Positions 15,637 to 25,040 of a DNA stretch of 64,000 nt are shown here, piece after piece. Origin of the DNA: Limnoglobus roseus. GTDB taxonomy: Bacteria > Planctomycetota > Planctomycetia > Gemmatales > Gemmataceae. The stretch lies in NCBI RefSeq assembly GCF_008254045.1, contig NZ_CP042425.1:8508163-8572162 (forward strand), read 5' to 3'. A program made the position numbers and the translations under genes. Position 1 is the stretch's first letter. The number at the start of each line of letters is the position of its first letter. The notes under the pieces are model-generated. The model was given only the letters and a program-made list of their open reading frames with translations, had not been told where the DNA came from and searched no databases.

Positions 15637-18396
15637 ATGGCTCCCGACCTCCAGAAGGCTCTCGGGGCGGACATCCGACTCCTCGGCAACCTGCTCGGAC
15701 AGGCGATTCGCCGGTTGGCGGGCGACGCGGCGTTCGACCTGGAGGAAGAAGTCCGGGCGGCCGCGAAAGAACTGCGGGCGAACCCGTCGCCGCAGGCCGC
15801 CCGCGCGTTGCGCGACCGCATCGGCACGCTGGACGTGCCGGCGTTGCGAGGGCTGATCCGCGCGTTCAGCGTCTTCTTCGACCTGATTAACCTCGCCGAA
15901 CAGCAAGCCCGCGTGCGGACGCTCCGCCACCGGGCGGCAAAGCCGGACGCCCCGCACGCCGAGACGGCCGAGGCGGCACTGAAGCAGATCGCCGGCCGCG
16001 GCGTGGGACTCGACGAACTTGCGGATCACCTCGGCCGTGCGCTGGTGGTGCCGGTGTTCACCGCCCACCCGAGCGAGGCCCGGCGGCGGTCGGTGTTGGA
16101 GAAACTCGCCACCGTCGCGCACGCGCTCGACGACCTGGAGTACGGCCTGCCGACGCCCGCCGAGCGCGACGCCGCGATGGGAGCCGTCGCCGAGGAAGTT
16201 GAATCCCTGTGGCTGACCGACGCGGTTCGCTCCAATCGCCCATCGGTTTTGGACGAAGTCCGGCAGGTGCTCGGTCTGGTCGAGACGCGGTTGCTGGACG
16301 TGGTCCCGCAGGTGTACCGCAAGCTCGAAGCGGCTATCGCCCGCGTTTACCCGGACGCCCACGCGGTCGTGCCGCCGTTCCTGCGGTTCGGGTCATGGAT
16401 CGGTGGCGACCGTGACGGCCACCCGAACGTGACGCACAACGTCACCGCCGACGCCATCCGGTTGCAACAAGAGACGATCCTCCGCCACTACCTGCACCGC
16501 GTCGACGTGCTCGGCCGCAAGCTCAGCCACTCGACGCCGTTCGTGAAATTCGGCCAACCGCTCGTCGACTCGATCGCGGCAGACACGACCCACTTCCCGA
16601 ACGTCACGAAGGGGAAAGGGCACGAACTCTACCGCCTGAAGTGTCGACTGATTGCCGAGAAGCTGCACCGCACGCTGGACTATGTGAAGGCCCCCGTCGA
16701 GTGGGGCACGCGCGCGAGCCAACCGCCGGCCGGGGTGTACGTCGGACAGGCCGAATTGCTCGCCGACCTGGCCGTCATCGCCGACGACCTGCGGCGGGCC
16801 GGCGCGATTTCGACCGCCGACGGGGCTATTCGCGACTTCATCCGCCTCGTCGAAGTCTTCGGCGTCCACCTGCTGAAACTCGACCTCCGACAGCACAGCG
16901 GCCGGCACGAGTCGGCGACCGACGAGGTGCTGAAAGCGGCCGGCGTGCGTGTGAACTACGCGAAGCTCTCGCCGGACGAGCGGTTCGACGTGCTGGCGAA
17001 GGAACTGGAATCGACCCGCCCGCTGATCCCGGCCCGCCTCACGTTTTCGGACGAGACGACGGAAGTGATCCGCACCTTCCGCACGATGGCCGCGATCCTC
17101 GACCAGCGGTGCCCGGAAGCGCTTGGCACTTACATCATTAGCTCGACGACCGACGCGGCCCACTTGCTGGAAGTGCTGCTGTTCGCCCGCGAAGCCGGAT
17201 TGTTCCGCCCCGCCGAGGGCGTGAGCCTCATCGACATCGTGCCGCTGTTCGAGGCGCTCGAACCGCTCCGCACGGGCGGCAAGATCGTGGCGAAGTTGCT
17301 CGCCCTGCCGATCTACCGCAAGCAGTTGGAACTGCGAGAGAGCGTGCAAGAGGTGATGATCGGCTACTCCGACAGCAACAAGGAGAGCGGCTTCCTCCAA
17401 TCGGCGTGGGCACTGTACCGCGCACAGGTCGAGATCACGGAGTTGGGCAAGAAGTCGGGCGTGACGATCCAGTTCTTCCACGGCCGCGGCGGGGCGGTCG
17501 GTCGTGGCGGCGGCCCGGCGAACTACGCAATCCTCGCGCAACCGCGGGGCACCGTGGACGGCCGGTTGCGCATCACCGAGCAAGGGGAGATGATCGCGGA
17601 CCGCTACGGCCACCCGGCGATTGCCGAGCGACACCTGGAGCAAGTGCTCAACGCCGTGCTGCGGACGAGTTTCCCCGGCGACGCGGACAGCCCCGATCCG
17701 GCGTGGCTGTCGGCCGTGGACGCCCTCGCGGAGTCGGCCCGGCAGCACTACCGCAAACTCGTCTACGATACGCCGGAGTTCCTGACGTACTTCGAACAGG
17801 CGACGTGCATCGGCGAGATCGCGGAACTGAAGATAGGCTCACGGCCGGCACGCCGGAGCGCGACGAGCAGCATCGAACAACTGCGAGCGATCCCGTGGGT
17901 GTTCAGTTGGATGCAGAGCCGGCACACGCTGCCCGGCTGGTACGGCCTCGGCACGGCGGTGAACCAGTTCTTGGAGACGCACCCGAAGGGGCTGGAGATG
18001 CTCCGTGAGATGTACGCCCGCTGGCCGTTCTGGCGGACGCTCATCGACAACGCGCAGATGATTCTGGCCAAGGCCGACCTCGTCATCGCCCGGCTGTACG
18101 CGGACCTCGTCGGCGATCAGAAGCTCGCAGCCCAGATTTACGGCCGCATCGAGGCCGAGTACCGGGCGTCCGCCGACGCCGTCTGCCGCATCACCGGGCA
18201 GACGGCCCTTCTCGAACGCTCGCCGGTCCTCAAGACCTCGATCGAACAGCGAAACCCCTACGTCGATCCGCTCAGTTTCATCCAACTCGTGCTCCTCAGC
18301 CGCCTGCGGGCGAACGGGGCCGGCCGGGATGAGTTGGTGACGGCTGTGCTGGAAAGTATCAACGGAATCGCGTCGGGGTTAAAGAACACTGGTTGA
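15637..18396 (+). CDS. ppc: Phosphoenolpyruvate carboxylase
   Basis: A 919-residue anaplerotic enzyme making oxaloacetate from PEP and bicarbonate. Diagnostic motifs are present: FTAHPSEARRRSV with the catalytic His (Ser replaces the usual Thr after Pro), GGDRDGHPNVT, MIGYSDSNKESGF and FFHGRGGAVGRGGGP. The invariant C-terminal NTG that reaches the active site is also there. Length is normal. The ATG at 15637 gives the expected N-terminus (DLQKALGADIRLLGNLLG); 60 upstream in-frame codons overlap the phosphofructokinase end and are not part of it. Together with pfkA upstream and glutamate synthase downstream this is a carbon/nitrogen entry cluster. Confidence 0.97.
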   Translation: MAPDLQKALGADIRLLGNLLGQAIRRLAGDAAFDLEEEVRAAAKELRANPSPQAARALRDRIGTLDVPALRGLIRAFSVFFDLINLAEQQARVRTLRHRAAKPDAPHAETAEAALKQIAGRGVGLDELADHLGRALVVPVFTAHPSEARRRSVLEKLATVAHALDDLEYGLPTPAERDAAMGAVAEEVESLWLTDAVRSNRPSVLDEVRQVLGLVETRLLDVVPQVYRKLEAAIARVYPDAHAVVPPFLRFGSWIGGDRDGHPNVTHNVTADAIRLQQETILRHYLHRVDVLGRKLSHSTPFVKFGQPLVDSIAADTTHFPNVTKGKGHELYRLKCRLIAEKLHRTLDYVKAPVEWGTRASQPPAGVYVGQAELLADLAVIADDLRRAGAISTADGAIRDFIRLVEVFGVHLLKLDLRQHSGRHESATDEVLKAAGVRVNYAKLSPDERFDVLAKELESTRPLIPARLTFSDETTEVIRTFRTMAAILDQRCPEALGTYIISSTTDAAHLLEVLLFAREAGLFRPAEGVSLIDIVPLFEALEPLRTGGKIVAKLLALPIYRKQLELRESVQEVMIGYSDSNKESGFLQSAWALYRAQVEITELGKKSGVTIQFFHGRGGAVGRGGGPANYAILAQPRGTVDGRLRITEQGEMIADRYGHPAIAERHLEQVLNAVLRTSFPGDADSPDPAWLSAVDALAESARQHYRKLVYDTPEFLTYFEQATCIGEIAELKIGSRPARRSATSSIEQLRAIPWVFSWMQSRHTLPGWYGLGTAVNQFLETHPKGLEMLREMYARWPFWRTLIDNAQMILAKADLVIARLYADLVGDQKLAAQIYGRIEAEYRASADAVCRITGQTALLERSPVLKTSIEQRNPYVDPLSFIQLVLLSRLRANGAGRDELVTAVLESINGIASGLKNTG

Positions 18397-18550
18397 CGAC
18401 GGCGGCGGTGCGCAGATAATGACAGGAATTGCCCTGACCAAAGCATGAGGCTATTTCCCAGAGCTTGCCGCGCGATGTGATCGAATAACTTCTCCTCTCT
18501 CTCCCTTCGGCCGCTCTCCCCGGTTCGATTACCGTCCTCGCTACGAGACT

Positions 18551-21500
18551 ATGCCTCCCGTGCAAACAAACTTCATGCCCCTCCCGCCGGTTGCCGAGGG
18601 CCTCTATCACCCCGCGTTTGAGAGGGACGCCTGCGGCGTCGGCTTCGTCGCGGACCTGCGGAACCGCAAATCGCACGCCATCGTCGAAGACGGCCTGCAA
18701 CTGTTGCGCAACCTCCAGCACCGCGGGGCGTGCGGCTGCGACCAGGACACCGGCGACGGGGCGGGCATTCTGATCCAGTTGCCCGACCTGTTCCTCCGCG
18801 ACGCGGCCGGCAAACTCAAAATCACCCTGCCGGCGATCGGCAGCTACGGCGTGGCTTTCGCCATGCTGCCGGTCGATGACGCAGCTCGCGAGGCCTGCAA
18901 GAGGGCGTGCGAGGCGATCGTTCAAGAAGAGGGGCAGGCCGTTCTCGGCTGGCGGTCAGTGCCGGTCGTGTCGGCGGCAATCGGATGGCTCGCGAAGTCG
19001 TCAGAGCCGGTGATGGAACAACTCTTCATCGGCCGCGGCAAGGCCACGACCGACGCGGACTCCTTCGAGCGGAAACTTTACGTCATTCGCCGCCGGGCCG
19101 AACGCTGGGCGGCCACGACCGGGGCCGCCAACGCGACCGGCTTCGCCCTCGCCAGTAGCAGCGCCCGCACGCTCGTCTACAAGGGGATGCTGAAGCCCGA
19201 CCAGTTGCAAGCGTACTTCCCCGACCTGTCGCACCCGGCGATGGAATCGGCCCTCGCCCTCGTCCACAGCCGGTACAGCACGAACACGTTCCCGCAGTGG
19301 GCGCTCGCGCAGCCGTTCAACATGATCGCGCACAACGGCGAGATCAACACGCTCAACGGCAACGCGCACTGGATGAAGGCCCGGCAGGGCATGATGAAGG
19401 GCGGCGCGCTCGACGGCGACCTGGAAAAGTGTCTGCCGATGGAGTTCGACGGGCTGAGCGACTCGGCCGTGCTGGACCGTAGTATCGAACTGCTCGTGCA
19501 CTCCGGCCGCAGCCTGACGCACACGATGATGATGCTCGTGCCGGAAGCGTACGAGGAACTCAAGCACATCGACCCAGCCGTCCGCGGGTTCTTCCGCTAC
19601 CACCGCTGCCTGACCGAGCCGTGGGACGGTCCGGCGAGCCTGTCGTTCACCGACGGCAGCATCATCGGCGCAATGCTCGACCGCAACGGCCTGCGGCCCG
19701 GTCGGTACGTCGTCACCGACGAGCGGGTGATCGTGGCCAGCGAGGTCGGCGTGCTGCCGACGCCGCCGGAAGAGATTCGGTCCACCGGCCGCCTCCAGCC
19801 GGGCAAGTTGTTCGTCGTGGACCTCGTTCGCGGGAAAGTCATTGCGGACGATGATGTGAAACTCGAAGTCGCCCGCAAGCAGCCCTACGGGAAGTGGGTG
19901 GACGAGAACCTCGTGCAGATCGACGCGCTGGCGGACGGCCACGTGCCCGCGTCCGACCTCGCCGAACTGCGGCACCGCCAGCACGCCTTCGGCTACACCC
20001 AGGAAGACGTTTCGCGCGTGCTGTTGCCGATGGCCCAGGACGGGCAAGAGCCGATCTCGAGCATGGGCGTGGACACGCCGCTGGCGGTACTCAGCAACAA
20101 CGCTCAGTTGCTGTTCAGCTATTTCAAGCAACTCTTCGCCCAGGTCACGAACCCGCCGATCGACCCGATCCGCGAGAAGGTCGTGATGAACACCGAGGCA
20201 CTGCTCGGCCGCGAATCGAACCTGATGGTCGAAGGGCCGGAGCACGCCCGCCTGTTGCGGCTCAAGGGGCCGACGGTCACGAACGAGGAACTCGCGAAGA
20301 TCAAGGCCCTCGACCAGCCGAACCTGAAAGCCGCGACGCTGAGTACGCTCTTCCCGAAGAGTGGCGGCGAGGCCGGGCTGGAAGTTGCTCTGGAGGCACT
20401 CTGCAAGAAGGCCGCCGACGCGGTTCGGAGCGGTACGACGATCCTCATTCTCTCGGACCGCGGCGTGAACGCCGAGCAGGTGGCGATCCCATCGCTCTTG
20501 GCCTGCGCCGCCGTCCACCACCACCTGATCCGGGCGGGTCTGCGGGTGCTGTGCGGCATGGTCGCCGAAACGGGCGAAGCCCGCGAGGTGCACCACTTCG
20601 CGCTGCTCGTCGGCTACGGCGTCGCGGCCGTCAACCCGTACCTCGTGTACGAGACGTACCAGGGGTTGGCCGCCGAGGGGATGCTCGTCGACGCGAACGG
20701 CGGGGCCCTCGACCTGAAGAAAGCGATCCAGAACTTCACGAAGTCGATCCACGCCGGCTTGCTGAAGGTGTTCAGCAAGATGGGCATCAGCACGCTGATG
20801 AGCTACCGCGGGGCCCAGATGTTCGAGGCAATCGGGCTGAGCGCGGACCTGGTCGGCCGGCACTTCACCGACACGCCGAGCCGCATTCAGGGCATCGGCC
20901 TGTCCGAGATTGCCCGTGAGTCACTGACCCGGCACGCCGTCGGCTACCCCGGCGACCCGGACGCGGAATCGCCGGAACTCGACGCGGGCGGCGACATCAT
21001 GTGGCGCCGCCGCGGCGAGCACCACATGTGGAACCCGGAGACGGTGCAAAGCCTCCAGCACGCCGTCCGCAGCGAGAGCCGGGCCGAGTACGACAAGTTC
21101 GCGAGTGCCGCCAACAACGAGAGTCGGCAGCTCTGCACCCTGCGCGGACTGATGGCGATCAAGTGGGGCCGCAAGCCGATCCCGCTCGACCTCGTCGAGC
21201 CGGCGAAGGAGATCGTGAAGCGGTTCTTCACCGGGGCGATGAGCTTCGGCAGCATCTCGAAGGAAGCCCACGAGACGCTTGCCATCGCGCTCAACCGCGT
21301 CGGCGGCCGGAGTAACACCGGCGAAGGTGGCGAAGACCCGGTCCGTTTCAAGCGCGAGGCGAGCGGCGACCTCCGCGGCAGTGCCATCAAGCAGGTGGCC
21401 AGCGGCCGGTTCGGTGTCACCGCGAACTACCTCGCGAACGCCGTCGAGATTCAGATCAAGATGGCCCAGGGGGCGAAGCCCGGTGAGGGCGGTCAACTGC

Positions 21501-23119
21501 CCGGCCACAAGGTCGATGCGGCCATTGCGAAGACCCGCTACAGCACGCCGGGCGTCGGTCTGATTTCGCCGCCGCCGCACCACGATATCTACAGCATCGA
21601 AGACCTGGCGCAGCTCATCTTCGACCTGAAGAACTCGAACCCGCACGCCGAGATTTCGGTGAAGCTCGTCGCCGCGGCCGGCGTCGGGACGATCGCGACG
21701 GGTGTGGCGAAGGGCTACGCCGATCGCATCCTCATCAGCGGTGACTCCGGCGGCACCGGGGCCAGCCCCCTCTCCAGCATCCGGCACGCCGGCATGCCGT
21801 GGGAACTCGGGTTGGCCGAGGCGCAGCAGGTGCTCGTCCGCAACGGCCTTCGCGGCCGCGTGCGGTTGCAGACCGACGGCCAGATGAAGACCGGCCGCGA
21901 CGTGGTGATCGCCGCGTGCCTGGGGGCCGAAGAATACGGCTTCGCGACGGCCCCGCTGATCGCGCTCGGCTGCATCATGATGCGGAAGTGCCACCTGAAC
22001 ACCTGCCCGGTCGGCATCGCCACGCAAGACCCGGTGCTGCGAGCGCAGTTCGCCGGCACGCCGGAACACGTCGTCAACTACCTGTTCTTCGTCGCCGAAG
22101 AAGTCCGCGAACTGCTGAGCCAGATGGGCTACCGCAAGCTCGACGAGATCGTCGGCCGCCCGGACCTGCTCAGCCCCGTCGACCTGTCATGGCACTGGAA
22201 GGCGAAGAACCTCGACTTGAGCGCGCTGCTCGACCGGCCGAAGGTGCCGCACGGCACGCCCATCCGGTGCGTCGAGCACCAGCCGGACATCCTCGCGGAA
22301 CAGATGGACTGGGAGATCGTCCAGACGGCGAAGGCCACCGCGGACCACCCGCGGCGGGTCGAACTGTCGCTGCCGATCACCAACCGCAACCGCACGACGG
22401 GCACGCTTCTCAGCTACTTCGTCACCGATAAGCACGGCGAAGCCGGCCTGCGGGAAGACACCGTGGACCTGCGATTCACCGGCATCGCCGGGCAGAGCTT
22501 CGGGGCGTTCGTCACCCGCGGCATCACGCTCCGGCTGAAGGGGCAGGCCAACGACTACGTCGGCAAGGGCCTGTCCGGCGGCAAGATCATCGTCGCCCCG
22601 CCGGTCGAGAGCGGCTACGTCGCGGAACAGAACGTCGTCATCGGCAACGTCGCCCTGTACGGCGCGACCGGCGGCGAGGCGTACTTCCGCGGGTTGGCCG
22701 GCGAGCGGTTCGCGGTCCGCAACAGCGGTGCGAAGACCGTTGTGGAAGGCGTCGGCGATCACGGGTGCGAGTACATGACCGGCGGCATCGTCATCGTCCT
22801 CGGGCCGACCGGGCGGAACTTCGCGGCCGGCATGAGCGGCGGGTTGGCGTTCATCTACGACCCCGACGAGACGTTCCGCGAGCAGTGCAACTTGGAGATG
22901 GTAGACCTCGTGCCAGTGGTGGAGTACAAGGACGTAGGCCTGTTGAGCAACCTCATCAACCGCCATGTTTTGTACACTGGTTCCTCGGTCGGCAACGAGA
23001 TCGTCAACGACTTCGGCGCGGCCCTCGGCCGGTTCGTGAAGGTGTTCCCGAAGGACTACCGCCGCGTCCTCGAACAGAGCCGCCAAGTTCAACGCCAGTG
23101 GGAACTGGTGAACGGCTAA
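18551..23119 (+). CDS. gltB: Glutamate synthase (NADPH) large subunit
   Basis: A 1522-residue enzyme of ammonia assimilation. The N-terminal glutaminase domain begins after a propeptide: HPAFERDACGVGF, where the Cys becomes the N-terminal nucleophile. The FMN/synthase domain is in the middle-to-C-terminal part, with GGRSNTGEGGEDP, HHDIYSIEDLAQL and the 3Fe-4S cysteines in CHLNTCPVGIA. The C-terminal beta-helix (GXGXK repeats) carries GLSGGKIIV. Full length agrees with bacterial GltB. It produces two glutamates from glutamine and 2-oxoglutarate with GltD as electron donor subunit, whose gene follows after an intervening palindrome. Confidence 0.98.
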   Translation: MPPVQTNFMPLPPVAEGLYHPAFERDACGVGFVADLRNRKSHAIVEDGLQLLRNLQHRGACGCDQDTGDGAGILIQLPDLFLRDAAGKLKITLPAIGSYGVAFAMLPVDDAAREACKRACEAIVQEEGQAVLGWRSVPVVSAAIGWLAKSSEPVMEQLFIGRGKATTDADSFERKLYVIRRRAERWAATTGAANATGFALASSSARTLVYKGMLKPDQLQAYFPDLSHPAMESALALVHSRYSTNTFPQWALAQPFNMIAHNGEINTLNGNAHWMKARQGMMKGGALDGDLEKCLPMEFDGLSDSAVLDRSIELLVHSGRSLTHTMMMLVPEAYEELKHIDPAVRGFFRYHRCLTEPWDGPASLSFTDGSIIGAMLDRNGLRPGRYVVTDERVIVASEVGVLPTPPEEIRSTGRLQPGKLFVVDLVRGKVIADDDVKLEVARKQPYGKWVDENLVQIDALADGHVPASDLAELRHRQHAFGYTQEDVSRVLLPMAQDGQEPISSMGVDTPLAVLSNNAQLLFSYFKQLFAQVTNPPIDPIREKVVMNTEALLGRESNLMVEGPEHARLLRLKGPTVTNEELAKIKALDQPNLKAATLSTLFPKSGGEAGLEVALEALCKKAADAVRSGTTILILSDRGVNAEQVAIPSLLACAAVHHHLIRAGLRVLCGMVAETGEAREVHHFALLVGYGVAAVNPYLVYETYQGLAAEGMLVDANGGALDLKKAIQNFTKSIHAGLLKVFSKMGISTLMSYRGAQMFEAIGLSADLVGRHFTDTPSRIQGIGLSEIARESLTRHAVGYPGDPDAESPELDAGGDIMWRRRGEHHMWNPETVQSLQHAVRSESRAEYDKFASAANNESRQLCTLRGLMAIKWGRKPIPLDLVEPAKEIVKRFFTGAMSFGSISKEAHETLAIALNRVGGRSNTGEGGEDPVRFKREASGDLRGSAIKQVASGRFGVTANYLANAVEIQIKMAQGAKPGEGGQLPGHKVDAAIAKTRYSTPGVGLISPPPHHDIYSIEDLAQLIFDLKNSNPHAEISVKLVAAAGVGTIATGVAKGYADRILISGDSGGTGASPLSSIRHAGMPWELGLAEAQQVLVRNGLRGRVRLQTDGQMKTGRDVVIAACLGAEEYGFATAPLIALGCIMMRKCHLNTCPVGIATQDPVLRAQFAGTPEHVVNYLFFVAEEVRELLSQMGYRKLDEIVGRPDLLSPVDLSWHWKAKNLDLSALLDRPKVPHGTPIRCVEHQPDILAEQMDWEIVQTAKATADHPRRVELSLPITNRNRTTGTLLSYFVTDKHGEAGLREDTVDLRFTGIAGQSFGAFVTRGITLRLKGQANDYVGKGLSGGKIIVAPPVESGYVAEQNVVIGNVALYGATGGEAYFRGLAGERFAVRNSGAKTVVEGVGDHGCEYMTGGIVIVLGPTGRNFAAGMSGGLAFIYDPDETFREQCNLEMVDLVPVVEYKDVGLLSNLINRHVLYTGSSVGNEIVNDFGAALGRFVKVFPKDYRRVLEQSRQVQRQWELVNG

Positions 23120-23124
23120 CGAAG

Positions 23125-23218
23125 ATGAAGGGGTGAAGGGGTGACACGGTGAAGGGGTGAGAAGACGGGTCTTCTACCTTTTTCACCCCTTCACCGTGTC
23201 ACCCCTTCACCCCTTCAT
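23125..23218. repeat. Perfect 36-bp inverted repeat built of GGGGTGA units, family A copy 2
   Basis: The arms 23125-23160 and 23183-23218 are perfect 36-base reverse complements. Each contains GAAGGGGTGA repeated at 7-17 base intervals. The 22-base loop starts GAAGACGGGTCTTC. It separates gltB from gltD on the same strand, 5 bases after the gltB stop and 39 before the gltD start. It shares arms and loop with the element at 7212-7302. It could attenuate or process the gltB-gltD message. Confidence 0.92.
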
Positions 23219-23257
23219 TTCAAGAGTCAAAGAAGTTAGACGAAAGGCAGCCCGACG

Positions 23258-24730
23258 ATGGCCGACCCCCGCGGATTCTTGAACGTCGAAGCGCAGAAGC
23301 CGACGCCCCGACCGATCCACCTGCGGCTGCGCGACTACGACGAAATCTATCACTCGATGCCGGCCGAAAGCACCCGCGCCCAGGCGACGCGGTGCATGGA
23401 CTGTGGCATCCCGTTCTGCCACACTGGCTGCCCGCTCGGCAACCGCATCCCGGACTGGAACGACCTCGTCCACCGCAACAGATGGAAGGACGCGCTCAAG
23501 GCGCTCCACGACACGAACAACTTCCCCGAGTTCACTGGCAAGACCTGCCCCGCCCCGTGCGAGGCGTCGTGCGTGCTCGCGCTGAACGGTGCCCCGGTGA
23601 CGATCAAGACGATCGAACAAGCCATCGTCGATCGCGGGTGGGAAGAAGACTGGATCAAGCCCGAACCGCCGAAGCACGCGACCGGCAAGTCGGTCGGCGT
23701 CATCGGCAGCGGCCCTGCGGGGCTGGCAGCGGCGCAGCAACTTCGGCGGGCCGGGCACGCCGTCACCGTGTACGAGCGAGACGACCGCCCCGGCGGCCTG
23801 TTGACCTACGGCATCCCCGACTTCAAGATGGCGAAGTTGTACGTCACGCGGCGGATCGCACAGATGGAAGCCGAGGGCGTGACCTTCGTCCTGAACGCCG
23901 ACATCGGCAAGGGCGTGGACCCGCAGGAAATTCGCCACAAGCACGACGCACTGCTGTTGACCGTCGGGGCGATGAAGCCGCGGGAGTTGGACATCCCTGG
24001 CCGGCAACTGAACGGCGTCGTGCAAGCGATGACGTTCCTGACGGCCCAGAACCGCCGCGGCTTCGGCGACCAACTGCCGGAGGACACCATCACGGCGACG
24101 GGCAAGAACGTCATCATCATCGGCGGCGGCGACACGGCCGCCGACTGCCTGGGGACGTGCCACCGGCAGGGGGCGAAGTCGGTGCTGCAACTCGACTATA
24201 ACCCGTGCCCGCCGGAGAACGCGAACCCGGACACGCCGTGGCCGCTGTGGCCGAAGATCCTGCGCATCACCCCAGCCCACGAGGAGGGCGGCAAGCGGGA
24301 CTGGCAGATCAAGACGAAGTCCTTCGTCGGCGACGACGCGGGGAACGTGACCGAACTCCACGCGGTTCGCGTTCACCAATACTTCGACGACGACGGCGAC
24401 CGGCAGTTCGAGGAACTGCACGGCTCGGAGATCGTCTTCCCATGCGACCTGTTGTTACTCGCCATCGGCTTCTCCGGGCCGGAACCGGCGCTGCCGAAGC
24501 AGTTGGGCCTGGCGATGACGGAAGGCGGGGCGATCGCTGTGAAGAAGCCGTATGCGACCTCGGTGGACGGCGTCTTCGCGGCCGGCGACTGTCGCCGCGG
24601 GCAATCGCTGGTGGTGTGGGCGATCGCGGAAGGCCGTGAGGCCGCCCGACACATCGACGAGTACCTCACCGCCCAACCCAGCCGCCTCCGCGGCCGCGAC
24701 CTACCGCTCGGCGTGGTCCACGCGGGCTGA
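23258..24730 (+). CDS. gltD: Glutamate synthase small subunit
   Basis: A 490-residue NAD(P)H-oxidising FAD protein that feeds electrons to GltB. The N-terminal Fe-S domain carries RCMDCGIPFCHTGCPLGN and CPAPCEASC. FAD-binding follows at VGVIGSGPAGLAAAQQL, and the NAD(P)H-binding Rossmann motif is at NVIIIGGGDTAADC. The C-terminal FAD contact is GVFAAGDCRRGQSLVVWA. The ATG follows a purine-rich stretch after the palindrome that separates it from gltB. The gene order gltB-gltD and full length leave little doubt. Confidence 0.97.
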   Translation: MADPRGFLNVEAQKPTPRPIHLRLRDYDEIYHSMPAESTRAQATRCMDCGIPFCHTGCPLGNRIPDWNDLVHRNRWKDALKALHDTNNFPEFTGKTCPAPCEASCVLALNGAPVTIKTIEQAIVDRGWEEDWIKPEPPKHATGKSVGVIGSGPAGLAAAQQLRRAGHAVTVYERDDRPGGLLTYGIPDFKMAKLYVTRRIAQMEAEGVTFVLNADIGKGVDPQEIRHKHDALLLTVGAMKPRELDIPGRQLNGVVQAMTFLTAQNRRGFGDQLPEDTITATGKNVIIIGGGDTAADCLGTCHRQGAKSVLQLDYNPCPPENANPDTPWPLWPKILRITPAHEEGGKRDWQIKTKSFVGDDAGNVTELHAVRVHQYFDDDGDRQFEELHGSEIVFPCDLLLLAIGFSGPEPALPKQLGLAMTEGGAIAVKKPYATSVDGVFAAGDCRRGQSLVVWAIAEGREAARHIDEYLTAQPSRLRGRDLPLGVVHAG

Positions 24731-24741
24731 TGCGGCCGATT

Positions 24742-24873
24742 GTCTCCCTCTCCCCGGGCATTGAGGGGGAGAGGGCCGGGGTGAGGGGGACGACCTACCT
24801 CGCTTCGTGATTCATTTCCGTTGTGTGACGGCTCTCCCCTCACCCTCTCCTCTCAACGCTAGGGGAGAGGGAA
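24742..24873. repeat. Imperfect compound inverted repeat rich in CTCTCCCC/GGGGAGAG, family F
   Basis: The 5' part (24742-24788) and 3' part (24837-24873) are inverted relative to each other: TCCCTCTCCCC pairs with GGGGAGAGGGA and GGGTGAGGGG pairs with CCCCTCACCC. Each half also contains its own small hairpin. The 3' half lacks about ten bases relative to the 5' half. It lies between gltD and the next exported-protein gene. The remaining bases 24874-25040 show no gene; a promoter for the next gene should lie there but I cannot place it. Confidence 0.7.
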
Positions 24874-25040
24874 TCCGATTTCGACCTCATCGCACTCTCC
24901 TTCGCTCGATTTCCCATTTCCCCGCGCCCGCCCTTCGACACTTCCCGTGATGAGACTCTGACGGCACGCACTCGCGTCGGCCCACTCGGCCGAGGATCGC
25001 CGCTGAACACGCAGAAGCACCGCGAACAACACGTGAGGTC

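Noticed and set aside
19001-20863. Long minus-strand frame opposite gltB, also 43835-45823 plus opposite mtfA and hisG
   Set aside because: Shadow frames caused by third-position GC bias; the translations are low-complexity Arg/Val/His-rich and lack domains, while the opposite strand codes for known enzymes.
23125-23218. GGGGTGA heptamer array as a possible CRISPR or origin iteron array
   Set aside because: The units form two inverted arms and not direct repeats with spacers; no cas or replication gene lies next to them.
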